A DNA stretch of 64,000 nucleotides. Origin: Tipula vernalis. Lineage: Eukaryota; Arthropoda; Insecta; Diptera; Tipulidae. Every line of letters starts with the position of its first letter. The first letter of the stretch is position 1. This document shows, piece after piece, positions 1-11,654 of the stretch. A program made the translations under genes and the position numbers. The stretch spans positions 271,424,177 through 271,488,176 of the forward strand of contig OY282560.1 of NCBI GenBank assembly GCA_958295665.1. The letters run 5' to 3'. The notes below the pieces were generated by a model. It made no database searches, was not told the origin of the DNA, and was given only the letters and a program-made list of their open reading frames with translations.

Positions 1-312
1 AGGATGGGAGGGGGCATAAGTTACAATAATTTTTAAACATTGGGCAGTTGTACAGAATACATATGTAAGTGTATCACGAACAAGACATGGATACCCGATG
101 TATTGTAAACATCCACAAATTGGCCGAATCAGTCAAGGTGATCTGCATACAAAATAAATATAAATCAGATATTGTACTATTTCATGTCAAGCAATATGAT
201 GGAAATTCCTGATTTGTGAATGTATTTACGGATAGTCAGATACTCGTCACGATACTCATAAACAAAGCATAGCCCCAATTTCAAAATTTGTAATCTTCAT
301 AACATCGTTTAA
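1..312. other. AT-rich DNA, no feature seen
   Basis: No coding pattern, RNA gene or repeat could be supported here. The last three bases (310-312, TAA) are the left target duplication of the element that follows. Confidence 0.6.
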
Positions 313-552
313 AGCCTGTATTCCATGAGAAAAATTGACTGACAGTCAAAAAAAACGAAAAGAGAAAAATTATCTGATGCTCCATATAAGAGACAAGGGC
401 AACGTTTTTTATTTTGTAGAAAAACCATTTTGCTGTAAAATAAAAAAATAAAATAAAAAACGTTGTGCTTGTCTCTTATATGGGGCATCAGATTATTTTT
501 CTCTTTTCGTTTTTTTTGACTGTCAGTCAATTTTTCTCATGGAATACACGCT
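313..552. mobile_element. Harbinger-type MITE, 240 bp, TAA target duplication
   Basis: The ends match as inverted repeats: AGCCTGTATTCC at the left and its near-complement GGAATACACGCT at the right. The arms extend inward for about 90 bp (GACTGACAGTCA, the A-rich block, CATATAAGAGACAAG) with few mismatches and leave a short T/A-rich loop. TAA occurs on both sides (310-312 and 553-555). A three-base TWA duplication is the usual mark of PIF/Harbinger insertions, so this is probably a non-autonomous member of that superfamily. The open frame across it is a by-product of the inverted repeat and is not a gene. Its ends differ from those of the Harbinger element at 49166, so it belongs to another family. 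Confidence 0.7.
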
Positions 553-934
553 TAATTGGAGGTAAAAACGAAATCTTCGAATCAGGAAAATATTTAAAAT
601 AAAACATAAAGGCGACTACGTCAACCGTAATGAAATTATTTTGAATATGTTAAAAATTTGGGCGTGTTCGGTTTTTCAAATAAATTTTAAAAATAATATT
701 TATCATAGGTTTCGGACACAGTCGTAGTGCTTAATTAGTTCTAAAAGTTACTTTTAATGGTCCCGACTGGGAATTAGTGGATCGGTTAATTTCGTTCGAA
801 ATTCTGCGTTGGTTCCTGTTTTCTCCTTTTAACCGTACAAATCAGGTGGTCCTGTTGGGACTTTTCTGGCTGAATTACAGCATGGTTTTTTTCAAAGCGT
901 GCGTTGCTTTTAGCATTGTTCCTCATGTTTGGTA
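553..934. other. AT-rich DNA, no feature seen
   Basis: Nothing beyond short chance frames was found. The stretch leads into a LINE fragment and may contain further unrecognisable parts of it. Confidence 0.4.
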
Positions 935-1125
935 CAAGAGCAACGTTGTTTTTTACCGAAGGCTGGAAAATCAGATTACATTGATTGATCCCAAAACATT
1001 TCGGCCATCAGTCTGTCATCAACATTAAAGCGTTAGAGAGGATTGTCGACAGATTTATTAGAGATAATTATTTATCTAATTCTCCACTCAGTAACATGCA
1101 ACTTGCTTACAGAGTAGGGTAGCGT
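935..1125 (+). pseudogene. LOA/R1-like LINE reverse transcriptase fragment
   Basis: Reading with two small frameshifts gives the start of a non-LTR reverse transcriptase: PKAGKSDY, then a block like DPKTFRPISLSS, then LKALERIVDRFIRDNYL and SNSPLSNMQLAY. These match the first conserved RT blocks (PKxGK..Y, FRPISL, LxxLERIVDR, QxAY). The same stretch recurs at 3830-3965 with a few changes, so both are copies of one family. Here only about 190 bp survives, with no fingers/palm continuation, endonuclease or RNase H nearby. It is a dead fragment. The family assignment rests on the better copy downstream. Confidence 0.7.
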
Positions 1126-3666
1126 TCCGTACGGTAGGGTACGAGGCTAAGGGTAGCATGGGAGAGGCTACCAGCTGGGGATCAAAGAGCGATTGTTTCG
1201 GTTGGGCAAGAAACGTTATTGTTTAAGCCCTTGCCTATAAAATGTATATACCTAACCAATTAATATTAAATTCATTCATTCCCTCCAACTGACTCATCGT
1301 TTGATGTTAATATACGTCGTTGTTGTTGCTCCAATATAATTATTTGAAAAAAATATTTACGACCTAAAATTAAATAAAATTGGTAATGCGCCTGAATTTC
1401 TTTATTTTTCATGATTTTGAGTGCAAGATGGGCTACTGTCCATGAGATAGCTGAATAAAAATAAATGATTTCTGATCATTTTGTATGTTTTGTATTGGCA
1501 ATTTTGGTTAAGGTGGCGAGCAGCGAACGACGACGGGGACAGTGAAGTTTGGACAACCAACTGGTGAGGTCGAAATAAGGACCTGAAGAAATAAATTATT
1601 TCTATATTTTTTTTGGTAAATGAAGCGAGTAATGGCGTGAAATGTATTGGCCATACTCGCATTGCCAGTTATTAGTTTATAGAGATTATGTTTGTTGGCT
1701 CACATTTTTTTTGTGTTGTATAAATTAATAAACTCCTGGTGTGAGTGAGATTTAATTTTTATAATGTACTAAATAAAATCTTAAAAAAAAACTAAAACTT
1801 TGTGTAATATACATATGCTATGGTGTTTGTCATTTTGGGAATTTACCTAAACCCCGTTAAACTGTGTTTTTTTTATTTGTTCGTTTGTGTAGGGCGTAAT
1901 TGTTGGAAGTGTGTGATCAGTGTGATATAAAAAAAAGTGAAATGGCCATTTGTTAAACCAAAAAAAAAAAAGAGTAAAATACAAAAAAGTAAAAGAGGCC
2001 ATAGTGGAAACTTAAATAAAAATAAAAAAGGAACAAAAGTACAAACAGTTAGTAAAAATAACGCAAAGCCAAGCGGAAAACGGTGAGTCATCCTACACTT
2101 CCTTCTTTTTTTTATTATTATTTAATCATTTTATTGTTTTTGTGTTCGCAATTTTGCTCGTTTTTTTCCCCCATTTCGTTTCACCCAACTTAAATAAAGC
2201 GTGGTCATCCTAAGCGGCAGTTTATCACTGCAAATAACCCCTCCCGAGTCCACCTGCTCATCGAGCTTAGTCCGGGAAAATTACGTGCCGGTAGACTGGC
2301 GCCCAATTTGTGTTATTTTTTACTTTTGTCTACCAACTACCGCTATAGTGTGTGTGGCACGTTACAGTAGGTAAGTCCTGTGAAACGGTTCTACATGAAC
2401 TTGTCGCTAGGTTTGAAAGATGCCTCAATAATAAAGAGTTTCTTGGGGGTACTTGTAACATTCGCTCAATCGCTGCTGAATGTTACTGATGTTCGAGGTG
2501 GTACTGTAATATGATATTACATTTATGTACAACAATTAGTCAATTGATTCATTCAAATAAGCAGGCAAAGCAAAATAACATGCACCATTACAATCAAAGC
2601 ATTGTTTTTTTTTTATTATGATACCGAAATTTTATTGGCGGGAAAAATTAAATAAACTGAATTTTTTTTTGTGTTGTGGGAGAATACGGATGAGATGCAG
2701 GAATGGTAAAAATTAGTCAAATGAAAATGACACGAAAATTATTGTGTGCTTTTATAATCAAAAGATAATTTTTTCTTTCGTCTGAATATAGTTATCTATT
2801 AATAATAAACTAAACTAATGAGACTGATAGAGTAGTGTCTCTGTGAAGTGGCTTTTAGAAAGGTTATACTCGTGAGTGTTATGGTATATAAAAAAAAAAA
2901 AAAATAGATAAACATAAAACATTTGTCGAGAAGTGTCGCTAAATTAACTGACATATTAGAGAACTTGTGTGAAAAAAAAAAAAAAAAAATTGTCGTTGTG
3001 TAAAATTAAAGCAAAGGTGTCGTCATATTGAGTGTACTGATTCCCGTGTTGCTAAAGTTGTTGGACGTGTGGCATTTGATTGTTGCTGAGTGCGTATAGT
3101 GTTGTGTGGCGCATTTACAGTCCATTTGGCAGTAATTTGCGCTAGATTTCCCGGTTTGGCAGAGCTATCGGTAAACATTCTTTCGAGAGCAAGTGCGGCG
3201 GATAGTTTTTTTAACTTGCTCAAAAAAAAAACGGAAATTAGTGTAAATACCGTACATCTAGTGCTTTCATCAGTTGGCGGTCTAGCGGGTGGCTGTCACG
3301 GACACCAGGCGGGAATGCTGAAAATATGTAACATCATTTTTCTCGTATATCGTACAAAGTGGCTATTATTTATAAACGCTCAAATTTCGCAAGAACGTAT
3401 TAAGGGGATTGCGGTATTTCGTGATATACCTCGTGCAAGTGGATCAACGGATTTCTTTTTGGTTGTATCGATATTTTTTTTTTATATATATATATATATA
3501 CTTATATATATTTACATATTGTTCATTATTTATTTGATTTCCTATTTTATTTATTTTGAATACCTTTTTGTTGTTATTATAAGTTAATTAATATAAATTT
3601 TTCTTATTTATTATAACAGAGTACATTATATATCATTTCGTGTATATTTACCAAACATCTTTGCAG
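1126..3666. other. AT-rich DNA with possible leader/exon pieces, no gene established
   Basis: No conserved protein was found. A purine/A-rich block (about 1900-2085) ends in a strong donor-like site, ACG|GTGAGT at 2085, and resembles an insect 5' leader. TGGCGCCC at about 2310 resembles a retroelement primer-binding site, but no LTR could be matched to it. A 165-codon open frame (3090-3587) starts in mixed-composition sequence and runs into T/A-rich DNA. Its C-terminal third is low complexity, and I do not call it a gene. A run of TA dinucleotides lies at 3484-3500. Confidence 0.3.
3484..3500. repeat. (TA)n microsatellite
   Basis: An uninterrupted run of about eight TA units, followed after CT by a second shorter TA run. 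Confidence 0.8.
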
Positions 3667-3719
3667 AATCAAGGTCGTGGAAGCGCTTTCAACGTTCCTT
3701 CGATAACAAAAGTTGTGCA
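3667..3719 (+). other. candidate small internal exon (53 bp)
   Basis: A pyrimidine-rich tract ending in TTTGCAG precedes 53 bp that stay open in one frame and translate as NQGRGSAFNVPSITKVV. A strong donor (CA|GTAAGTA) follows. The block is less AT-rich than its surroundings, which fits a coding exon. No neighbouring exon could be joined to it with confidence and the peptide was not recognised. It could also be chance or a piece of an old element. Confidence 0.25.
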
Positions 3720-3829
3720 GTAAGTACCTAGGTCGATGTCATTTACATTTATATATATATTTTTTTTTTTTTGAATTCTACAATTTAATAATCCATACGA
3801 ATATTAATTAACTTTCTAAAAGGGTTCTT

Positions 3830-4430
3830 TTTTACCGAAGGCTGGCAAATCAGATTACACTGATCCCAAAGCATTCCCATCAGTCTGTCCTCAACATTTC
3901 TTAAAGCGTTAGAGAGGATTGTCGACAGATTTCTTAGAGATAATTACTTATCTAATTCTCCACTGCCTACTCCAATTTCGATATTGATCCCACCATTATA
4001 AGATGGATTGATTCTATGCTTAAATCTCGCATTGTTGAGGTTGACTTGGATAATGCTTCATTCTCGGTCAAAGTTGCCAAAGGTTTTCCTCAGGGAGATG
4101 TGCTCTCACCCCTGTTACGGCTTTTTGTGATTGACGATCTACTTGTGAAAATTCAGCAGTCAGGCTTTGTTGCTCAAAGCTATGCTGACAATCTTGTTAT
4201 TATCACCTGATGTGTTATCCGACTTAACGCAAAAAGAAATGATTTACACGTCAATCCTTCTAAAACTGATTTGGTTATATTTACCAGACATCGAAATATT
4301 GATGGTCTAACTGTGCTCTTTCTTTTCGGGTGCCAATTAACAGATCCGACCACGTTAAACAGTTAGGTGTCTTCTTGGACAATAAACTTTCCTAGAATTT
4401 TCACCTTGAGTATAATCTTCAAAAATCGAC
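3830..4430 (+). pseudogene. LOA/R1-like LINE, reverse transcriptase part
   Basis: The frame begins with PKAGKSDYTDPKAF and ISLSSTFLKALERIVDR, then jumps by an internal deletion near 3965. It resumes as a 64-codon open stretch (4016-4210) with a degenerate palm domain: GFPQGDVLSPLL followed by YADN where YADD is expected. The change of the second catalytic Asp to Asn, a stop after LVIIT and several frameshifts further on make it inactive. The G(C/F)PQGxVLSPLL wording and the RNase H domain downstream point to the LOA/Bilbo or R1 side of the LINE tree rather than Jockey. The same family is represented by the fragment at 935. Confidence 0.75.
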
Positions 4431-4765
4431 TTGCATCTTTGGCAGTGTAGGCGAGCCTTTGGAAAAACCAGGGGTTTAACTCCCAAAAATGATGTGTTTC
4501 ATCTATAAATCGTTGGTTCTACCAATGTTATCTTAATGGTCTACAAATTATTGCTTGTAGGGCCATTACAGGAGCTATGACATCAACTCCCCTTCTTGCC
4601 AGGGAATCAATTCTATTCTTTCCATAGCTACATTCTTTCATTCTTTCTTCAGCTTGTCCCGCTGCGTTAAGGGTAAGGAGCATAGCGATGTGGAACATTC
4701 TTGGTTCAGTCGTGGGCAGTAGAACAATTTTAAATGATTAAGCATTATTAGTACCAGAAATTGAT

Positions 4766-5170
4766 TTGGTTAATGATAGACTGATATCTGAATTCAATTT
4801 CCCTAAATTAAATTCGGTGGTACGACCTTCGAGAGACCAGTGGAGACCACCGGATTTTCTTGAGAACTTGCACGAGTCGATAGTCTTCTTTTCTGATGGC
4901 TCTCACACCGTCAATAGTTTTCGTTATGGAGTGTACTGCCCTAAGTTTGATCTGAATTTTTCAGGCTGCCTGGGTAGGTACTGCACAGTTTTTCAAGCGG
5001 AAGCAATTGCTCTTACGCTCTGTATAATTGAGGTATTGAATCTTGCTGTTACAAATAAAAACTTTGTTTTCTGTATAGACAGCTCTTCTTTGACTGTGTC
5101 AAAATTTGTTAAGGACGGTAAATACTTTATACATCTTCTCTGTTCAAGTAATAGAGTGACGATCATGTAA
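4766..5170 (+). pseudogene. LOA/R1-like LINE, RNase H domain
   Basis: This 134-codon stretch has the layout of a type I RNase H: FSDGS (first Asp), GVYCP, then TVFQAEAIAL with the catalytic Glu, and CIDSSS with a later Asp. It lies in the expected order after the reverse transcriptase at 3830-4430, as in LINE clades that keep a cellular-type RNase H. The frame closes early (after VTIM), and the normal final His/Asp region cannot be followed. It is a decayed part of the same insertion. Confidence 0.7.
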
Positions 5171-5354
5171 GTTCCTCTATTCGTTAGCAAAAGCCGGGGC
5201 TGGGTTTAAATTTATCGGTTCTGAACCAGTTGGTTTCCTTACCATTTAACTATGTTGAAAAGGCGATCAAACATTGCGCTATAAGTGAATTAAAATTGCA
5301 GTGGCTTGCTACTGGCAGCTGCCGCATTGCGATACTTTTTATTAGTGGACCTAG

Positions 5355-5640
5355 TTGAGGGCCACTAGGTTTGCTTTATCTCTCAACAAGAACCAGTTGA
5401 GGATCTTGCTTGCGACTCTTACTGGTCACGGCCATTTCAAAGTACATCTTCAGCGCATGAGGTTAACTCATTATGCTCTATATGCGAGGATTGCCTTGAA
5501 GATGATGATGACTACAAGCACTTCGTGTGCAGTTGTCTTGCTTTCAACGGAGTTAGGTTGCAATTATTTGACTCTACGTCTATTGCTGAAGATCAGCTAT
5601 CTTCCTTGCCTTGTTTACTAAGGCTGTAGCACACTGTCGC
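5355..5640 (+). pseudogene. LOA/R1-like LINE, C-terminal cysteine tail
   Basis: The start (LSLNKNQLRILLATLTGHGH) matches the LLTGH block that precedes the C-terminal zinc knuckle in R1/LOA-type ORF2 proteins. After a frameshift near 5480 the sequence continues as LCEDCLEDDDDYKHFVCSC, a C-x2-C...H...C pattern. Together with the upstream RT and RNase H it defines one degraded element of about 1.9 kb whose 3' end is probably near 5735, where the sequence turns AT-rich. No clear poly-A tail or target duplication was found. Confidence 0.65.
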
Positions 5641-5735
5641 GATTTACGCACCATGGGTCCTTCGTGGCATTGAGTGCGGAACCTCTGGTGATTCCAACCA
5701 ATTTTTTAATAATAAAATACTTTTAATGGTGGAGG

Positions 5736-6927
5736 ATCACTTGTGACATTTGTAATTCATTGAAATATGTTTATTTTAAAACGGAAGAGGTAAAACCATA
5801 TGGAATGTTATGAATAAAAATTTAAAACTTCCATTGGCCATAAAAACTTTTTCCATAATAATACTAATAATTTTATTTGAAAAATAATTAACAAATTTAA
5901 TAAAAAATTCAAAAAATTCAAAATTCACATAATGTCATTTCTTAAGTTAATAATTCAGGAACAATTGAAGCAGGAACAGTATAGATCTTAATTATGTTTT
6001 TTATGTTAGTTTTGGCGTGCACCTAAAATACACATACACGTAAAAATTACAAATTTAATACTTATTTGAGTCTCCTGCTACTATACGGAAACAAAATTGT
6101 TTTGAAATGGAAGTTTTTCTGAAATATTGATTAGATCCAAAAAACATTAGGTAGCTTTTTATTATTTACTGGATAATAAATTATACTCCTAACTTGGTAA
6201 AATATCATTTTGAATTGTTTTGCTGAATGTCAATTTTTTCAATTTTTGAATTATCGCTATCTGAATTCAAACACGGGAACTACACGAACATTTTGATTTT
6301 TTTCAACTTATTTTACTCGAGTTTATAAGTACTCGTAGATGTTACTAATGGCTAATAATAAAAACAAACATCAACGAAATGTGTGACGCGGATTTTAGTA
6401 AAACCTAATGAATTATCTACAAACAAGATTTTATTAATTGATTTTCAGATCAATTCTTTCTTCAAATCCATTTCTTTTGTGTTTCTATTCCCCTTATTTT
6501 AAGTTCGAATTTAATGCTTGCGGCAAGCTATACAACTTAGTGCTTTGCACTAATAGACAATAATTTGGGTTATTTATGCTGGAAACAGTTGCGCAGAATT
6601 CTGCAAGCATGGTTAGAAAATACTAGTTTATACGCTTGTGAAGTTTATATTAAGTTAGAACTAAACCAACAAAAACAATAGAATATGTAAATGTATTAGT
6701 AAAAATGACATTTAGGAGAACATTTCTCAATAAATAATTTGAAATCTTTTATTCATTGTTTAAATAAAGTTTAAATTAAGTTTTATTAGATTGAAATCAA
6801 ATTATTTTATTAAACCAAAAAAATAAGCCAGATTAACGTACATAAATACACATCTATAAAATAAATTAATTAGAAAGTGTGTGTATGTTAAACCACTTTA
6901 AAAGTATGCTTTTCACTTAATCTACAT
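5736..6927. other. AT-rich intergenic DNA
   Basis: About 1.2 kb of AT-rich sequence without coding pattern or recognisable repeat. Confidence 0.5.
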
Positions 6928-7177
6928 AATTGCCATATTTGTAAACTTATTGTTGAGGATTTTCTTAAGATAGTCTGTATCTAAAGATTTTCCATATTTA
7001 TCACCAACGCCACTATAATTTTTTGGTAGGTATAATCTAAGACTATACAAGTATGCTTATAGTCTTAGATTAGACTTACCAAAAAATCATAGTGGCGTTG
7101 GTGATAAATATGGAAAATCTTAAGATATAGACTTTCTTAAGAAAATCCTAAACACTAAGTTTGGAAATGTGGCAATT
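6928..7177. repeat. 250-bp inverted repeat (foldback/MITE-like)
   Basis: Arms of about 120 bp pair with some mismatches. The left AATTGCCATATTTG matches the complement of the right end. The inner arms (TTTTCCATATTTATCACC...CGCCACTATAATTTTTTGGTA) are almost identical in inverse, and the short loop lies near 7050. No protein is encoded. A three-base or longer target duplication could not be fixed with confidence. Most likely a small non-autonomous DNA element. Confidence 0.75.
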
Positions 7178-8391
7178 TAACCATGTGAGAGGCATTAGCT
7201 TTTCAAATGGTTAAGCATGCTTGTAGTATTAGTACATTTTAGATTTTTTGAATCATAGTGAGATTTATGATAAATTTCCAACATCTTACTTTTTTCTTCA
7301 ACAAAAAAAGGGTAGCCCATATACCTTTTAAATCTTGCCTGATTATATTTTAGATAAATAAGATAATTTGATAGACATAAAATATGTAATGAATTTTCAT
7401 TTAAAACAAAAGTTTTATACATTTTGAATTATGAAATTCTCGCCTAAATGTCATTAATTTATTTTAGTTACTAATACATATACATATACTTATATTGTTT
7501 TTGTTTTTTCTTTAATTCGAATTTAGGATAAACTTCACACAAGTAATATAGCGTGTGAAGTTTATGCTTAATTAATCATATTTTTTTTTTAGTTCATATT
7601 TAGGTCGAACTTCATTAGTAACTTGCTTGTTTATATGGAATGAAATACATGAATTCTGCTTTCCACGCTGCCTATATTTCTAATGCTGCGAACTAGTAGG
7701 CTACATTAAGTAAAAGAAAACAAATCTAGTACAATTTGTATGCTTTTTATTTTTTCAATAAATTTTTATAATTTTATAGGCCTCTGTGGGTGTTCCGTTG
7801 ATCGGAGCCTATAATTAATTGTAGGTAGGGCTAATCCACTGATCGGCCACTAACCTGGGCTATGTACGCCATACGGTCGTACGAGGTTACGGTTATCGTT
7901 TACCGAAGATTGTTGTCTATTCACAGACCAACGGCATTCACTTTTTTGTATAAATAAATTCACAACACCAAATAAGTTTATTTCTATGAGTTTTATTTAT
8001 TAATGATTGTAATACTGTAATTATTATTATTACGTTGGTTGTACTATTAAGCTGTAAGACACAGCAAAGAATAAAATAATATATGGTATTTTTCGCGGCA
8101 CAAGGAGCAAACGTCGTTGCTCATAGACTATTAGCGAAGTAACTAAGTTTGTGTTCACCTTTTTTTTTCTATTTACAAAACGCATTATTTTGCGTCGCTG
8201 GGTTAATTCTCTACAAACTATTACGAATTCACCACACCATAAAAACGAGTATAAATTTGGTAATTTGGGGAATTGACAGTAGAGGTCAATCGGCATAAGG
8301 AAAGCGAACGTGTAGTTTATTTTGACAGTTCAGATAAATATTTCATTTTGGTTCGACGACGGGGAAATAAAACTAGCTAGTTATTTGTTCC
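7178..8391. other. AT-rich intergenic DNA
   Basis: No gene seen. A short, more GC-rich patch at about 7780-7900 is not recognised. Confidence 0.5.
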
Positions 8392-8715
8392 TATAATTAA
8401 TATTATTTCGTATAATCACAAAACACCAACAGTTTTCACTTACTTAAAAATAAAAAAACCAAAATTTTATTTTTGAATTTATTTACTTTTATTTATTTAA
8501 AATTACAACTAGTTTCGATCTTGTAAAGATCATCTACAGGTAATTTTTTTCTATTGCAAAAAATTACCTGTAGATGATCTTTACAAGATCGAAACTAGTT
8601 GTAATTTTAAATAAATAAAAGTAAATAAATTCAAAAATAAAATTTTGGTTTTTTTATTTTTAAGTAAGTGAAAACTGTTGGTGTTTTGTGATTATACGAA
8701 ATAATATTAATTATA
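8392..8715. repeat. perfect 158-bp-arm palindrome
   Basis: Positions 8392-8549 are the exact reverse complement of 8558-8715 by eye, separated by 8 bases. The arms contain GATCTTTACAAGATCGAAAC next to the centre. No target duplication or transposase is apparent. Perfect arms with so short a spacer imply either a very recent event or an inverted-duplication assembly artefact. Confidence 0.85.
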
Positions 8716-10789
8716 AAAAGATCACTTACGTCACTCCGCTTCAAAAAAAAAATTTTTTTTTTTTTTTAAAAAATGTTTAATATTTGTTCCTAGTTTATTA
8801 TTATTTTATTAGTCGTCTCGGCTGTTTGGTGTAATGCTACTCACCACAATTTGTTGGCAGAAAATAAGTTTTGTATGACTGTGCCAAAGGCATCGTTCAT
8901 TTAAAAAAATTCTATTGTACATTAAAATTAAATATGTATCAAATAAATACGACAAAAAAAAAATTCTGCTTGTCAAAAAACAACACTGCCAGCACAATTT
9001 CTGCTCATGTGTTTCCAGCATTAAGCTTTTAAATTTATATGTTAAAAAAGGATTTTGTGAAATTTAGGAACTAAACTTTTATGTTCATACTGAATCAAGT
9101 GAACAATCTTGATTACCAATAAATCAACAATTTATAGCCACTCTAACAAAATCTACCCCACTAATTTAAATTATGTATAATATCGTTCCTGTAACCAACA
9201 TTAAACCAGACCATAATTCTGCCATGATTTTTCAATAAACAACCCCATTGTGATGTGATTAAAAATTATGTCATGACAATTTGCGGTTTGTTTTTATATC
9301 ATCATCATCATCATCATTAGTCACAAATTTCAATAAAAACTAATAAAAAAAAAAATATTTTTTAAATGACAAGATTTAATTTTTCCTTTTCTTTCATTTT
9401 TTATACTTTTCATTTATGTGTTTTGTGGAATGGGTAAGAGTGTACAAATTTTTGTAACAAAGAATATTCAAGTTTCGGGTATATAATTTTATTGTACATT
9501 GAGCTATGTTTAGTTTTGACTTATAATATTGTATACATATGCATTTGTGTATTTGCGGTGGATAATATCCTGCCTGCCTGTATACGCTTCATGTACAGTA
9601 TTATATTTATCTGTCATTAAATTTACTGAACCATTTTTCTTTTTCGATAGTTTTTTATACATCATTTTTCGTTTGCACATTTTTTCTTACACTTCAACAA
9701 TTTTATTTTCCGATAAATCATAAAAATCGTATAAAACATAAATTTTTATTTTATTATTTTAAAGTTTTTTTTATCATAAAATTTGCATTAACGCATAAAA
9801 CTTAAAATAAAATAATAAAATATAATTTAAAAAAAAAAAAATCTTAAGAAAATGATATTTTATTATTTATTGTAGAATTTTTTTATGCTTTTTGTGTCCA
9901 AAAAGTAAAAAAAACAAATAATAAGTTTAAGGAAAATTTAATTTTTTATTTTTTTTTTTTTTTATAATTTTTATACAAAAATGAACAAACTAATGATTGA
10001 AGTTTGACAAATATATAATTTTTATTTTATTCAGTTTAGTTTTTCAAGGAAATTTTTTTAATATATAATTTAATCGTAAAATATTTTATTAGTATTTTGC
10101 TTCATAAGGTTTTTTTTTTTTTTTTTTTTTTAATATATTGCAGTGTTGGAATGGAAAAATAAAAAAATAGTTTCATGCCTTATGCATTTTATTGATTAAT
10201 TTGAAAATTCTTGGATTTTATTTTATTTTTCAATTATGTACGAGAATTTTCTGAAATGAATATTTTAAAACAGTTTGCAGTAATAAGAAATTAATTAAGC
10301 CGGCATTTATTTTTTAGTTTTATGATTTTCTCCATTAGTTAAGTCGATTATTTGCTTATGCATTTTGTAATACCACTTTTCAACCATTGGGTGTGATGGT
10401 TAAAATTTAAGGCGCGTGTTAATCATAAAATATAAATCATTTTCCGATATAATAATGTAAAAGTAATAACAAGCAATGACCGTAACTGGTCCTTATCACA
10501 ACTCTAACGAAGGCTGATTACTTTGCAGGTGGACGGCCTAGATGAAGGTTCGGTAAAATCGTTTTATGATTGAATTTAATTGTTACCTAATAAGAAAATC
10601 GCCAAAAAACCAATTCAAGACTGCCCTTAGCTTCATTGGAAATTTCACAAGAAATGCGGTGTTATTTACAATTCAAAAACGATGCAGAGAAGTAAATTCA
10701 ACGGAAATAAAGTCAGTTGGTTTTTTCCATTTTTTGTGGACCTAAAGTTAAATGGTTTTATTTGTTTTTAAATGGAAATAAAGGGTTGG
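8716..10789. other. very AT-rich DNA with homopolymer runs
   Basis: No gene seen. The stretch holds long A and T runs (about 8740-8770, 9825-9840, 9945-9965, 10110-10132) and a short ATC microsatellite. Confidence 0.6.
9298..9317. repeat. (ATC)6 microsatellite
   Basis: Six tandem ATC triplets plus a partial unit. Confidence 0.85.
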
Positions 10790-10985
10790 CGACATATTCC
10801 CAAGGGACAAAATCCCGCGGGACATAATCCCAAGGTAGAAAATCCCGAAGGTACAAAACCCCGAGGATAAAAAATCCCGACGGTACAAAATCTCGAGAAT
10901 ACATAATCCCGAGGGTACAAAATCCCGACGGTACAAAATCCCGAGGCGACAAATCCCAAGGGTACAAAATCCCATAATCCCGAGG
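10790..10985. repeat. 16-bp minisatellite, about 12 units
   Basis: Tandem units close to GGTACAAAATCCCGAG, 15-17 bp each and diverged from one another. Because 16 is not a multiple of three, all three reverse frames stay open and spell similar peptides (GFCTLGI, RDFVPSG). Those overlapping frames are a consequence of the repeat and not proteins. An inverted echo (AGTCGGGATTTTTTCGAGAT) sits at about 11080-11100, and a 15-bp cousin array is at 12459. Confidence 0.9.
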
Positions 10986-11654
10986 AAATCCGAAGACCAC
11001 CTCTTCTGGTGAAGGAAAATTTTGGGTAGGGTAGTTAAACCCGATTCAGAAAATCCGGACTGCGAGATTTTATTTTTAAAAGTCGGGATTTTTTCGAGAT
11101 TTTCGTTACATTACTGTACATGTGTTATTACATTTATGCATATCGTTTTTACTTTATTGATTTTTTGAATCATTTTACCTTTGATATATACTTCAAAGAT
11201 AGAAGTTACGAAAATTAGATCAATTGTTCCAGTGCGTTGATAATTAGCGTATTTCCTTAAAAAATTTACAACAATCATCGCATAGGATAAATCCTCGCAA
11301 GAATGACATTATAATACATAATACATATTAAATTTATATTTTATTTCGAAAGGTTGGCTTTTGTCAATTAAATCCAAAATAATTCGAATTCAATTTTTGT
11401 CAACAAAATACGCTTAAAATAAGATTCACAATTATTTTAGTAATAAAAGTAATAAGTTTAGTAATAAATTAATATAGAAATATAGAATTTAATATACGAA
11501 TATAGATTTGGATACCTATTTATCTGTATTGTAAGCTTATTGAATAAATAGTATGAGTGTTAAAATATAAATATTTATGTTTTTATTTCGAGTAGGTTAG
11601 TCGGTTAGTCTTATCAGTAAATAAATATGAATATTTCCTTTACGAATTTCAATA
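10986..11654. other. AT-rich DNA between minisatellite and MULE relic
   Basis: No gene. The inverted echo of the minisatellite at about 11060-11105 suggests this is internal or subterminal DNA of a decayed element. Confidence 0.4.

Noticed and set aside
309..530. Reverse-strand 73-codon frame
   Set aside because: It spans both arms of the inverted-repeat MITE and has no coding character.
3090..3587. 165-codon forward frame
   Set aside because: No recognised domain, and its last third is translated TA/T-rich low-complexity DNA. Kept only as a remark.
10748..11000. Three overlapping reverse-strand frames of 63-80 codons
   Set aside because: They are produced by the 16-bp minisatellite, which keeps all frames open. 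The peptides are repeats of the same few residues.
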